Shown: positions 11,290 to 24,631 of the stretch, in pieces | How the letters are laid out: every line of letters starts with the position of its first letter | Numbering within the stretch: the stretch's first letter is position 1 | Assembly (NCBI RefSeq): GCF_014805685.1 | Contig: NC_060887.1 | Span: 8,440,463-8,504,462 of the forward strand | Source of the DNA: Silurus meridionalis | Taxonomy: Eukaryota; Chordata; Actinopteri; Siluriformes; Siluridae | DNA: 64,000 nt | Direction of reading: 5' to 3' | Translations under genes and position numbers: made by a program | The notes under the pieces: generated by a model | Databases searched by the model: none | What the model was told of the DNA's origin: nothing | What the model saw: the letters and a program-made list of their open reading frames with translations, nothing else

Positions 11290-12119
11290 CTTCAGACCTA
11301 CACAAGGCTGGAATGGGCTACAAGACCATCAGCAAGAAGCTTGGTGAGAAAGAGACCACTGTTGGCGTGATAATTCGAAAATGGAAGAAGTCAAATTCTC
11401 ACCTCATGGGGTGAGGATGATTCTGAGAAAGGTGAGGGATCTTGGGAGAATATAATGTTTGTCAGATGAGACCAAAATTGAGCTTTTGGGCATCAACTTG
11501 ACTTGACTCCAAGAACACCATCCCCACTGTCAAACATGGAGAAGGAAACATTCTGCTTTGGGGCTGTTTCTCTGCTAAGGGTTCAAAAAGACTTCACCAC
11601 ATGAACAGGGAGATGAATTGTAGAATCTTGGATAAGAACCTCCTGCCCTCAGATGGAACACTGAAGATGGGTCATGGATGGTTTCTTCCAGTATGAAAAT
11701 GATCAAAAAGATATGGCCAAGGCAACAACCTCATGGTCTTGAAGCCCATTCCAGCCTTGTGCAGGTCTACAGTACAATTTTGTCCCTGACGTCCTTTGAC
11801 AGCTCTTTGGTCTTGTCCGTGGTGGTGAAGAGGTTTGAATGGGTTGATAGGTTGATTCTGTGACTGGTGTCTTTTATACACAATGAGTTGATATAAGGAG
11901 CTCTTTTTTAAATGGGACACGACTAATTTGGTATTGGATCAAATACTTATTTTACTCGATCAAATACAAATTCATTTATAACCTTTGTTTACTGGTTTTT
12001 TTTTATGGATTTTGTTTTAAATTATGTCTCTCTGTTAAAGTAACTCTACCATAAACATTCTAGACTGTTCATTACTTTATAAAATCAGCAGGGGATCAAA
12101 TAATTTTTTCCCCCACTCT
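11290..12119. mobile_element. Rearranged Tc1-family transposon relic
   Basis: From about 11293 to 11728 the + strand carries decayed Tc1 transposase: the helix-turn-helix start [20 protein letters not shown], then a frame-broken catalytic region with [11 protein letters not shown] and [10 protein letters not shown]. From about 11729 to 12119 the orientation flips: the minus strand reads the 5' end of a Tc1 element, with an outer end 'tagagtgggggaaaaaatta' and a second copy of the helix-turn-helix start. Stops and frameshifts make it non-functional. Confidence 0.85.
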
Positions 12120-12771
12120 AGTACATTTTTAGTTACTGTTCTGGCTCCCAGTGAATGCTTATGCATTTGTACACCAACGCATATTTATTCCTTGTTTTAA
12201 TGAGGTCTGTTTGCTTACTGCGTTTCTCAGTTCCATTCTCTTTTTATAGCATTTGTCAACTACAACATTAAACATATCTGTTTCCAAACATGATTTACTG
12301 CAGCTTTACTATGTTCAAATGCTTGTTTTCACGTTTGTATATTTAATATATGCATATATAATTTAATTATATAAAATGTTATTAATTATATATTCTAGAT
12401 GCTTATGTCTTCACAACTATCATTATGTTTTTTTTCCCCAACAAAAATTGTCAAAACTACAATTTTATTTTATATGGATATATGAAGCATGGTTGTCAAC
12501 TTGCCATCTGCAATTATCATTAAAAACAGTACAAACTTTGATTTATACAAATTGTTTCACCTTGCATACTCAAATGCTGTTTTGTTTGTTTGTTTTACAG
12601 AAAGAAGCAACCCAGGATGAACACTTCCTACTAATTGCTGACTGTTGTAACCTTTTTTTTTTTAGAAATGCCTTAGTTATTTTGTGGAAAAGGTAGCATG
12701 GTATAGACAGGACAAAAACTCCTCCAACTGTTAAGCAGTGAAGATGACATTATTTCAGAATTGTTCAATTG

Positions 12772-12773
<2 letters not shown>

Positions 12774-12864
<91 letters not shown>
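12774..12864. repeat. (TA)n microsatellite, about 91 bp
   Basis: Uninterrupted TA dinucleotides. Frames of poly Tyr-Ile on both strands are artefacts of this repeat. Confidence 0.97.
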
Positions 12865-12868
<4 letters not shown>

Positions 12869-13374
12869 GGTGACACGGAACTGTCTTTCACAACCTCACC
12901 GTTTTTTTGTGTGTGCATTTTAAGCTGTTCTGCACCCAGTTGTAAGCCTCCTACAAAACCCATTAGCACCTGCTTGGTATAATTGTTTAACCATACACTG
13001 GACTCCTGACCTGATCTTACAAAATCCCTGAGTTTGTGCTAGAGTACAAAGTGTGCAGGTGTACATTTTGAAAGACAGAAATGTCACAAAAAAAATACTT
13101 ATTTGCTTAAGATTTCCCTTCTGCTCATTTACGTTTCCTTTTGAAAATTAATAAAAATAAATGAACAAACGCTTCTATTTTTTTCAAACATTCTTAATTT
13201 ACTGCCTTTTTCACACCTGCCTAAAACATTTGCACATTACCACGAGGTGCCATGTTGAACAACCAGTGTTCAGTATAAGAGAATTGCACTCAAAGCACCA
13301 AATTTTAACTGCTCTAATACAAGATACACAAATTGGTCGGTTCCTACAAAGCAGATAAAAACAAACATCATGAA

Positions 13375-13450
13375 CAGTTGTTTGAGTTAAAAATGCTCCT
13401 GAGGATCCAGTGACCAGTATTCCTGCCCCACTACTCTCCCCAGAATAAAG
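13375..13450 (+). mobile_element. Short fragment of the L2-like LINE 3' UTR
   Basis: 'gagttaaaaatgctcctgag' and 'tgaccagtattcctgcccca' match the start of the repeat at 38065 and 57187, here without the preceding (CT)n. Confidence 0.6.
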
Positions 13451-13479
13451 GCATTCTATATAATTATGTGCTTTCAACG

Positions 13480-13480
<1 letters not shown>

Positions 13481-13541
<61 letters not shown>
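13481..13541. repeat. (AT)n-(GT)n microsatellite
   Basis: (AT)5 followed by (GT)n to 13541. Confidence 0.95.
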
Positions 13542-13542
<1 letters not shown>

Positions 13543-15164
13543 TGCTCAGGTGTCCACAGACCTAAAATATAGTGTATTCCATCTGGTCACTTCAAATAAA
13601 AATAATTAGAGGATAATGTTAGATTTAGACATGTTAGACCCAACTACTGTTAATATTGAAGAGTAATAAAAGTTGTTATATATTGTTAAATGTTAAATCA
13701 AACCCCATTAAATATTTTCAAACTTAAAAAAAAATCTGTGTTTCAACAAATTGTTTATTTTGTTTGGTATATTTGTCATTTCCAATTCAAGCCGATAATA
13801 AGACAGATTTCTTCACCTTGCATTCAATAACTAGCATGATGCAAACCAATATACAGACTAACACATAGCTGTCACAGTTATGATACGCAAGTTATGTGGG
13901 TGATGACAGATAAGTATTTGTGGCCACACACTGGGTTGTAAGGAAGAATCCTTGAATATCTGGAGCTCAGGTGTATAGGGTTTAACGTGTTGTATATGTA
14001 CTTATATATTCATGGACAAAAATGCCATTACATCTAAAACATATGGAATTCTGGTTTATAAACCAGAAAAGTGAGAAATGTAACCTATGGGACATTTGCA
14101 CTCAACTGCACCTGTTTCCATTGTCTTTCAGGTCTATAATTAAAATTATAATTAAATTCTGCCCCTGTTTCATCACACAACCTTTCATTTTCCCTTACCT
14201 TTTAAATAATCTTATACAGCTGTACTCTATATTTTACAAATATAATAAATTCCCAATCTCTGGTGCTGTGTGTGACAAACACGTGTGTGTATAAACTCAA
14301 AGTAGAGTGTAAACGTGGATTATTTGATTAATGTGCATTAGATACCCCCTTGTGGCAGTAAAAATAACAACGACAACAACAGCAAATCTTCACCTTATAT
14401 ATTCCATTGAACGATGAAAGACTGTTATTAAAAACAAAACAAAACTGCCACTTTTACAGACTGGCACCATATCATTTATTTACCGGTCCCATAACCTCAG
14501 TGATACCAAGGATAAAACCTAATAAATTAATATCATACACTAGTACATCACAATTAATTATTATAGTAACATGACCATGTCTTTTGGATTTTCTGCACGA
14601 ACACCAATGGCAACAGACAGCTTCAACTACACTGCATGCAAAGCACTAACTCTAGTGAAGCAGTCTTGCATTTAAGTTCAAAATGGTCAAGCTGTGTAGA
14701 GGTAATCAAACATCGTTTTTGGCATGTCATTGCCTACATATAGGTTGTATTTGTGATGTGGAGTAAAATTCAAAAACCATCCAGTTTCTGTAGAATTGCA
14801 ATCCTCGCAGTCCCTCATCGCTGTAACGTGTTATAAATGCATTCCTTGACTGCGGTTAAAGGTTCAAACCTGCCACTAATCAGGCTGGATTAACAAACTA
14901 TAAATGGGACAGAGCCCAATGTCTGTTTATAAATTACAATTAAAATCAGCTTTAAAAACTATTGTCTTTATCCATCCGGAGAGTTCTGTAATCCAGAGAG
15001 GCATCTTTTGGAGAGTTATAACCCATAATCCCGGTTAATAATCTGCATATTTCTGCCCGGATTAATCGTCTCTCTCTCTCACTGTAGACTGCTCAGAGTC
15101 ATTAGGATGCCATCTGGATGTCTCCTTGGCATTTGGCTTTGTCAGCAGGGCACTGAGATCCTCT

Positions 15165-18100
15165 TCAGCCGTCTAGAGGTTTTCCAAGGTACACCATCGT
15201 GACTTCAGTGTTACCGTAAACAGCCGAAACAGCTGGGAAGAGGCAGGTCTTGGGCAGTCCCCTGAACGCCACGCCGAGAAACTCAAACCCTCGCTCAAAC
15301 GCCAGCGTCTTGTCGTCCATGTCCAGAATCACACGTATTCGCTCTCCTATCTGGAACGTTACAAAAGAAAGAAGCATAGCTATTAATTTTACAGAAGAAT
15401 ATTTAGTATAAATTTCTTACACGATGTTTGAAGGGAACTGGTCAAGTGTAAACACCCCTAAAACAGTGGTCAAGAAATAAAAGAGACATTATGATATTAA
15501 CATTTAGTTTAGAAATATATTTATACAAGCCTGATAAAATAAAAAAAGAAATTATTCTAAATGTAAACTGATTTCGCCTTAACTAAATGATTAGTTGGAT
15601 ATTTTTTAAATATACATTTTTTATAAACTACATTTGTTTATAGCATTTTATTCGGCTACTTTACTAAAATATGTCACTGATTACAATACAACATTAGTGC
15701 CATTAATCAGATAATATGTTATAGCATGTCAACATTAGAGGTCGACCAATAGTGGATCTTATAGATACTGATGGGTACTGCTAGGATGGATCGTACTTAC
15801 CGGAAACCAATTACTCAACCGCTTAATTTATTTTAAATGGATTCTGGATTTAAAAACAATGTAAAAGAGTATTGAATTTTATTACAAAAAACTAAACAAA
15901 AACAGTACTGAATCATGAAAATTTTAAAATGAATATGAATACATTACTTATAGTAAAAGATATGGAGGATAATAAAAAAAATGTGCATTCAAGAGAAACG
16001 AAATGATAATTAAAAAAAAAAAATAAAACACCCCAAACAGAATAAAAACAGTAGCATCCAAAATGAATTTAATAAAAGACGCTTCAACAAACAGCATGTG
16101 AAGTCGTGATTCGCCTCTAGAGGCTGCTGTTGTACTGTATAATGACAGCGGACCGTCTCAGCCGCTCCAGCAACACGGAAAAACTGTCAATAATAATTTT
16201 GCCGATTATTGGTGCCGGTATATCAGCAAAAACGATGAATTGGTTGACCTCTAGTGAACATGATTAAGTGTCGACCGAATAATGCACTCGGACTACAGAA
16301 GGGTGGCAGCTTTCTGTACATGTTTAGTGGCTCCACAAACTACTGCATCTGTAAGTTCTCTCTGAGCTTCAAAGCCTTAATATGTTCAGTTTGTCCAGAT
16401 CATTTTAAATATAGGCACAATAAATACTGACTGTCCTTTGTCTTCAGAACTCTCATATGCTTAATTTATCTTGCTTGTATTGTGTGTGTGAAGAATCACA
16501 TCTAAAACCTTTAGGGTTGAATTCTGGTTTACGAGTCTGTTTGGAATCGAACTGAAAGCAGAACACTGACAGATATTTATTGTGTACATGCAAAACAAGG
16601 CTTTATAGGGTCAAAAAATAGCCAATAGTTTTATTGGAACAAAGAAATAGCTTAACTATAAGCATACTGGATAAAGTAACTCTTGCTACTCGATGCCCAT
16701 CACTGCTTTATAACAGTTCATAAGGTGTTCAAATGTTTGTCTTAGTGATTGAAATCATGTTTTATTTTCAACCTGTCCAGTTTTCATACAAAGCACCTAC
16801 CTTCTGGCCAGAGTAGAACAAGAAAATGTTTCTGATAAGGCATGATGGATTAATATGACCAGAAACATGTGTTACAGCTAGAAAAACAGAGGGAGATCTC
16901 AATTCATGGCTGATTTCCACATTACCATAAATAAATAATTGCAAATAAGAATTACTCTTGTGCAAGCATGAGAAACTTTGATACCAAAAGCACAGTGCAG
17001 ATTTATACTTCAGATAGAGAGAGAGAGCAGTGCTGCTCTGTAACTTCCATTAAATACAGAAATGCAAGTTGCATACTATATTCCATCTGATCAATAATAG
17101 ATTTACTGCCAACTATTTTTATATCTGAATGGTTTTGGTGCAGTCCTACTGGATGGCATTGCTGGATGTGCTTCATAACAAAGAACAAAACCATATTCAT
17201 GTATACCAGGGATGGTAAGATTCACTGATTGGTGAAAAAGTTTACGATCTTCTTCTTCTTCTTTCGGCTGCTCCCATTAGGGGTCGCCACAGCGGATCAT
17301 CCGTCTCCATACCACCCTGTCCTCTACATCTGCCTCTTTCACACCAACTACCTGCATGTCTTCCCTCACCACATCCATGAACCTCCTCCTTGGCCTTCCT
17401 CCTTTCCTCCTACCTGGTGGCTCCATCTTCAGCATTCTTCTACCAATATAATTCATGTCCCTTCTCTGCACATGTCCAAACCATCTCAATCTCACCTCCC
17501 TCACCTTGTCACCAAAACATCCTACATGTGCTGTCCCTCTAATAAACTCATTTCTAATCTTGTCCATCCTCGTCACTCCCAACGAAAACCTTAACATCTT
17601 CAGCTCTGCTACCTCCAGCTCTGCCTCCTGCCTTTTACCCAATGCCACTGTCTCTAATCCATACAACATCGCAGGTCTCATCACAGTCCTATAAACGGTG
17701 AAAAAGTTTACGATGTGATGCATCAATTTGAAAAGGGATACAATGTCGCATTTGTATTGTGATGCATCGTTCTGAACATATTTGCATTGGTAAGAGCTGA
17801 GCTGAGGCGTGCCCTGAGAGTCACATAGAACACAGATTGACATGGCAGAGGTAGAGCTGCATTTTCCTGGTGACAGAACAGGAAAAGAATGTCTGGTTTT
17901 ATTGAATCTATTTTTTTGCACTACAAAGGGCCTGTTTGTGAAGGGGCCATGCGTTAGAAGTCAGAAGTCACTAAAGTAAATTGCTGATTCATATTTTTTC
18001 CCATTGCATTAAATTGCACAGAATCGCATTGTGTTGAATCAAATCGCACTGCAACATAATAGGAGTGAATTGTATTGCATCACATTGGTAGCTGCTTCAT

Positions 18101-21100
18101 GTGTATCTAACATTTTGTAACGTTGGATATGCATCAAAATGCAAATCGCATCGTCTTCGGTCACGGAGTTACACATCTATGATGTACACTGCTAATTTTT
18201 TTATTTCTTTGTATTTGTTGTTGCACTTTGTCAATGCAACTTCTGAAGGAAGAGTACAGTAAGAGTGTAGTGGAGGTAAAGAGAGTTTCTGATAGGGTGA
18301 TAAACGTGAAGCTGGAAGTTGAAGGGTTGATGATAAATGTCATCAGTGCTTATGACCCACAAGACAGCTGCGAGATGGGGGAGAAGGAAAAATTCTGGAG
18401 TGAATTAGATAAAGTGGTAGATGATGGTCCTAGGAATGAAAGATTAGTGATTGGGGCAGACTTTAATGGGCATGTTGGTGAAGGGAACAGAGGTGATGAG
18501 GAGGTGATGGTAGGTATGACTATAAGGAGAGGAATGTGGAAGGGCAGATGGTGGTAGGTTTTGCTAAAAGGATGGAAATGGCAGTGGTGAATACTTATTT
18601 TAAGAAGAAGGAGGATCATAGGGTGACGTATAAGAGTGGAGGAAGGTGCACACATGTTCTATGTAGGCGAAGCAAACCTGAAGGAGATTAGAGACTGTAA
18701 GGTGTTGGCAGGGGACAGTGTAGCTAGACAGCATCGGGTGGTGGTCTGTACGATGGTTTTGGAGGTGAAGAAGAGGAGGAGAGTGAGGACTAAAAGAAGA
18801 ATAAGATGGTGGAAACTGAAGGAGGAAGACTTTAGTGTGAAGTTCAGGGAAGAGGTCAGTGCTGGATAATTGGAAAACTACTGCAGAAGTGATAAGGAGA
18901 CAGCTAGAAAAGTGTTACTTGGTGTAACATCTGGAAATAGAAAGGAAGACAAAGAGACGTGGTGGTGGAATGAAGAAGTGCAGGAGAGCAGAAGGAGAAA
19001 GTGGTTGGCAAAACAAAATTGTGATCGACAGAGTGATGAGAAAAGTAGGCAGGAGTACAAGGAGATGCGGCAGCAGGTAAAGAGGGATGTGGTGAAAGCA
19101 AAGGAAAAGGCATATGAGGAGCTTAATGAGAGGTTGGACACTAAGGAAGGAGAAAAGGATTTATACCGGTCGGCGAGGCAGAGAGACCGAGCTGGGAAGG
19201 ATGTGCTGCAAGTTAGGGCAATAAAGGATGGAGATGGAAATGTGTTGACTAGTGAGGAGAGTGTGTTAAGAAGATGGAGGGAGTATTTTGAGCAGCTGAT
19301 GAACGAAGAAAATGAGAGAGAGAAGGTTGGATGGTGTAGAGATGGGAAGCAGGAAGTGGATAGGATTAGTAAGGAGGAAGTGAGAGCAGCGATTAAGAGG
19401 GTGAAGAGTGGAAAGTCGATTGTACCAGATGACATACCGGTAGAAGCATGGAGATGTTTAGGAAAGATGCAGTTGAGATTTTAACCAAGTTGTATAGAGA
19501 AGGTCAGAAGGAGTTGCATTGTGTATTTGTGGATTTAGAGAAAGTGTACGACAGAGTGCCGAGAGAGGAGTTGTGGTATTGTATGAGGAAGTCAGGTGTG
19601 TCAGAGAAGTATGTGAGGGTGGTGCAGGACATGTATGAGGACAGTTTGACAGCAGTGAAGTGTGCAATAGGAACAATATACTGGTTCAAGATGAAGGACA
19701 GACGAGGTCAGACAGGTGTCTCCATGGACTATGATGTTTGCGGATGATATTGTGATTTTTGGTGAGAGTAGGGAGCAGGTTGGGAAGAGCCTGAATAGGT
19801 GGAGGTACTTGCTGGGGATAACGGGAATGAAAGTCAGCAGGAGTAAGACAGAGTACATGTGTGTGAATGAGAGGGAGGACAGTAGAGTGGTGCAGTTTCA
19901 GGGAGAAGAGGTGGAGAAGGTGGAGGAGTTCAGGTACCTGGGGTCAACAGTGCAAAGTATTAGAGAGTGTGTTAGAGAAGTGAAGAAAAGAGTGCAGGCA
20001 GGGTGGAGTGGGTGGAAAAGAGTGATAGCAGGAGTGATTTATAATAGTAGGGTATCTGCGAGAGTGAAAGGGAAAGTTTATAGGACTGTGGTGAGACCTG
20101 CGATGTTGTATGAATTAGAGACAGTGGCATTGAGTAAAAGACAGGAGGTGGAGCTGGAGGTAGCGGAGCTGAAGATGTTGAGGTTTTCATTGGGAGTGGT
20201 GAGGATGGACAGGATTAGAAACGAGTTTATTAGAGGGACAGCGCATGTAGGACGTTTTGGAGACAAGGTGAGGGAGGCAAGATTGAGATGGTTTGGACAT
20301 ATGCAGAGGAGGGACATGGGGTATATCAGTAGGAGAATGCTGAGGATGGAGTCGCCAGGAAGGAGGAAAAGAGGAAGACCAAGAAGGAGGTTTATGGATG
20401 TGGTGAGGGAAGACATGCAGGTAGTTGGTGTGACAGAGGCAAATGTAGAGGACAGAGGGTGTGTGGAGACGGATGATCCGCTGTGGCGACCCCTAATGGA
20501 AGCAGCCGAAAGAAGAAGAATGCAACGTCATATTTATTTCCATCAAGATTTGCATTACATTTTAGCTGAGATCCTGTATTGGCGATTGCGGTTTATTCCT
20601 CATGCTCTCTGAACCACTCTTTTATAATTTTAGCCTGATTAAATTTGGCATCATCTTCCAGGCCATCAGGGGGAAAATACACTATTGATGGGATAGCCTG
20701 ATCTTTCAGTACATTCAAGTGCTCGGCAGAGTTCATCTTATTGCTGCATAATGTTACTGGACCTGACCGCTTCAGAGTGTATTTTAGGGAAACACAGAAT
20801 CTTCTGCCGCAGAATTTTAGCGCAATCTAGAAAGGAGCACTCATGTCAGCAGCATTATTTTAAAGCAGTAGTGTCACCGATACATCACAACTGGACATGT
20901 ATCCTGCTAAAATACCTATTTGCAGAAGCGATAATCCACTTGACTACCGGTGCAGGAATAAAGAGCGATTTTAATCACTTGCATAGAGGTTTTTTTTTAT
21001 CTGCCACAAGCATCAGCACAGCGTGTGAAAGTCTATTCAGTACAGCATCTCAAGTTCACAATGAGAGGAGGAACCTTCTCTCTTACCAGAAAGCTGAGCA

Positions 21101-22828
21101 ACTGTTGTTCTTGAAGAGAAACCTGCCACTTTTATTCAAATAGAAAGCAGTCCAATTTGTTATGTGCAGTTACATAAACATTTGTGGAGCCTTAAAAACT
21201 TGTGGCTACATTTGTTATTTACAGTTTGAAGTCAGTTCTACTTTGTATTACTGCTGTTTTGCACAATAATTATTCATTTTTATTTTGTTTGAAAAGAAGT
21301 TTGTTCCTTTTCAATTTGTTCAATGAAACATTCGAAGTGAAATTATTTTATTGGTTGTAGTTTTTCAGTTCAGATGAATACATTTTAAATTGTGTGAAAA
21401 ATGTAAATGTCATATTAATACAATCAAGTATGCAAAAAGTATTTTAAAATAATTTACAATAAGCCATTTTTGGTTTCGGCCAAGTGTATCCTGAGATTTC
21501 AGTTTCGGACCAGAATTTTCATTCGGATGCATCCCTTGTTTGTTTAGTAGGCCCTAGGCCCACCAATTGTACACCAATTCATGTACTTCCCTTCTGTGAA
21601 CACGATCATTCAGCAGTTCACTACTATCCTTTTAGCTTTTAACAATACCCTGGGCATTCCTTAACCCAATTACAGAGATTTTGGAAGTTACTGTATTTGT
21701 TTACATTACCTGATGTAAGCTAACAGTTTGCCCCTTTCAGGAAGACAGGAAATCTTTTTCCCGACCATGGGATACACCTCCGACATGGTTATTAAAGAAA
21801 TGAGAAGCTCTATAATGCATCAGCTTGGATTAAATTAACTGTTGCCAGCTGAAACAATAATCACGGCAATAATGATCCAATCAGAAACTCTTATATGCTT
21901 ATTTAAATTCAAACAGTGACCTTTCTTTGGACTGGAAAACGTAATTGTGAACGAAATTCATTAACAAAAAGGTCAAGACTTTCCATAAAAATCCTCCATG
22001 AACAGGCTAGTACAGGCAGAAAGTATCCCAGCACCATAATTCTATAAATATAGAAGCTGAAAGTGGTTCCACATGAACAGCCTAAAGATTCTTGCAGTTA
22101 GAGAGCAACTCAAGAGATAGGAGGATGGGTTTAGACTGTAATGAATATAAATAGTTTGCCACAACGGCTTAAGAGTGAAAATTGTGCTCATTAAAAATAA
22201 ACTTCAAGGCACTAACAGAAAAATTCTAATTCTGTAACCTATTTATCTGAGTAAAACTGCTTCGGGACAATGTCCATTGTTAAAAGTGCTACACAAATAA
22301 AACTGAATTGAACTGAATTGAATCGAATGCTTGTATCTATTCATTTAAGGACGATGATTGATGAAATTCCGGAGTAAGAACGGGAGCTTTGAGGATGGAT
22401 TTGGACTGTAGTTATAACAACAGTCTGCTACATTGATTCAGGACTACAGTTTGCTTCTGATCACCATCACTGCACCCCGCAACATCGTATATCTGTAATA
22501 AATGGACATTTGGTGCCACCCACATTAGTATGCGTTCCCCCTTTTAAATCTGGTTCCTCTCAAGGTTTCTTCCTTATGCCATCTCGGGGTTTTTTTTTTT
22601 TTACACAGTCACCACTCTCACGCTCATTAGATACAAACTTACACTTATAAAGAACATATTCATTTTTTATCACCACATTATCTGTGTAAAGCTGCTTTGA
22701 GAAAATGTTCATTGTTAAATGCGCAATACAAATAAAAATGAATTGAATTGATGTTATTTCAGCAACAGCATGATTTATTTCCTTATTTTAATCAGGTTAC
22801 CTAATAGTGAGATTAAAATTATTAGAAA

Positions 22829-22859
<31 letters not shown>

Positions 22860-24563
22860 GTGAATTAAGCTGCTCACACTACACAATTCCACCAGACATT
22901 TCCTACTATATCGTGTCAAAATTTTCAGATGATGACAGTCATAAATCTGATTGTGAATGTGGAATAATGTGTTTTTCGTGTCAGATTACATGATGCTAAT
23001 ATATTTTGCCACACAGCTACTGAACTACTGAAAGTTTTCTGTTACTGCCAAAAATTTGTCGTCATTAGTCAGAGCTGCACTAAATCTGCCCCCGGTGAGT
23101 CACATTATACACCAAAACTAAACTCATGACCAAAGATTATCTTTGCAATGGGACACTGTATAGAATAACTGCCAGACCAAACCCCAATACTGTCTAGTGT
23201 AAAGCCGGGAATGACGATGATTTGAAAGCTAGCTAGTTCCCTAGTCTAGTCAGTCTCATTAGCTAAAAAGCTTTCAAGAAAGACCTTCAAAGTAGCTGAA
23301 ACGGTTTGCATACAGAACATCATTACCTGGTTCAGAATGGGATTTTTTTCTGGCTTACCTGGTACTTAGGTGCGTTATTGCACTGAGGGAAGTTTCCGTT
23401 GACCTCACCGTTGTGAAGCAGGTTATTATCAACAAGATTCCAGCCCCAGCTCTGATCATCACTCCCCAGGAGTGCAACATAGCCCTGGCACTGCATGGGC
23501 GCCCTCTTGGTTGCGATGCCAATCACTGCCACGGTGCCCAGCGGTCCCTCCCACCAGATTTCCCAAGCATGTCTGCCCTCCGTGAAGCCAATTTTTGCCC
23601 GAGCGCCATCAGTACTCTGAGCAATCGGGTTGCGATGGAGAGTGAAGCCATTTTTCTTGACATACACATTCCTGGAGCAGTCATGGGAGCTCAGTGCATG
23701 CTGAAATGACTTCAACTGTGGAGGCAAGAACAGAGAGACAGAAAGAGGTGATACCGCTGTGGTCTCATTAACTAAAGTTCAACTATTCTTTCTTATATTT
23801 CTCTCTTTTTTTAGGCATTATGACTTCTTTCAGAGAAATAGATACATTATCTTTTCTCATTCCAGTGAAAGCAAACAGCCCTTTAGGACAACACACACTA
23901 TTCCATGACATATATTTACATCTTTTTTGTTTTTTCTTGCATGTGATGCCGAGAACGTCAATGAAATGAGGAAGTGGAGGAAGTGTTTTAAGCTGTGGTG
24001 CTTAATGAAGTTGGTGCAGTGACATCATTTTAATCCTGGTTTAATTCATTCATCCGAATGTAGGAAAAAAAAAAACTCAATAGTGCACAGATATCACAGG
24101 CATCATCAGCACTTTTTTATGACCCTGACTTACTCTCAAGCACAGGCAGCTGAATGGACATTTATTTTTATGTATTAATTGTCTCATGGTCTTGTATTTA
24201 ACATTAAATTATATATATTTTTAAATGTCATCAAAAGGATGCGGTTAATGTAAATGTCTGGAGTCATACTTCAGCGGGCTTTTCCGTTACTGATCTGAGG
24301 GAGAAAGTCGCTTAATGCTTAAGGCAGAGGACTTTGGATCTGAAAGTCATGAGTGCCACTCCGGGGCCCCTGAGCAAGGCTCTTAACCCCAAAGCTATTC
24401 AGCTGTATGAATGAGATAAATGTAAGTCACCCTGGATGAGGGCATCTGCTAAATGCCATAAATGTAAATAACTGAAGATATTGTGATGTGAATGTGATGT
24501 AATATGAAAGCATGGAGTGTATCCATACCCTAATGCATCAGATACACAAACACATACATACAT

Positions 24564-24631
<68 letters not shown>

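Larger units (their letters stand above)
12120..15164. other. Flank downstream of fbxo45, no gene seen
   Basis: Contains microsatellites (12774-12864, 13481-13541) and a short L2-type repeat fragment (about 13375-13450). The right part, up to 15164, is probable fbxo45 3' UTR. No coding exon recognised. Confidence 0.45.

Noticed and set aside
14336..14356. A fourth CTCF-like motif near 14.34 kb
   Set aside because: The complement has 'ccacaaggggg' but lacks the GC-containing end of the core, so the match is weak.
17277..17921. 214-codon minus frame as a host gene
   Set aside because: Its recognisable part is the C-terminal end of a LINE protein flanked by target-site duplications; the N-terminal part is chance sequence from the hAT element.
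20751..21143. 130-codon frame as a host gene
   Set aside because: The second half is the hAT dimerisation motif and the rest lacks a transposase core; it is a transposon relic.
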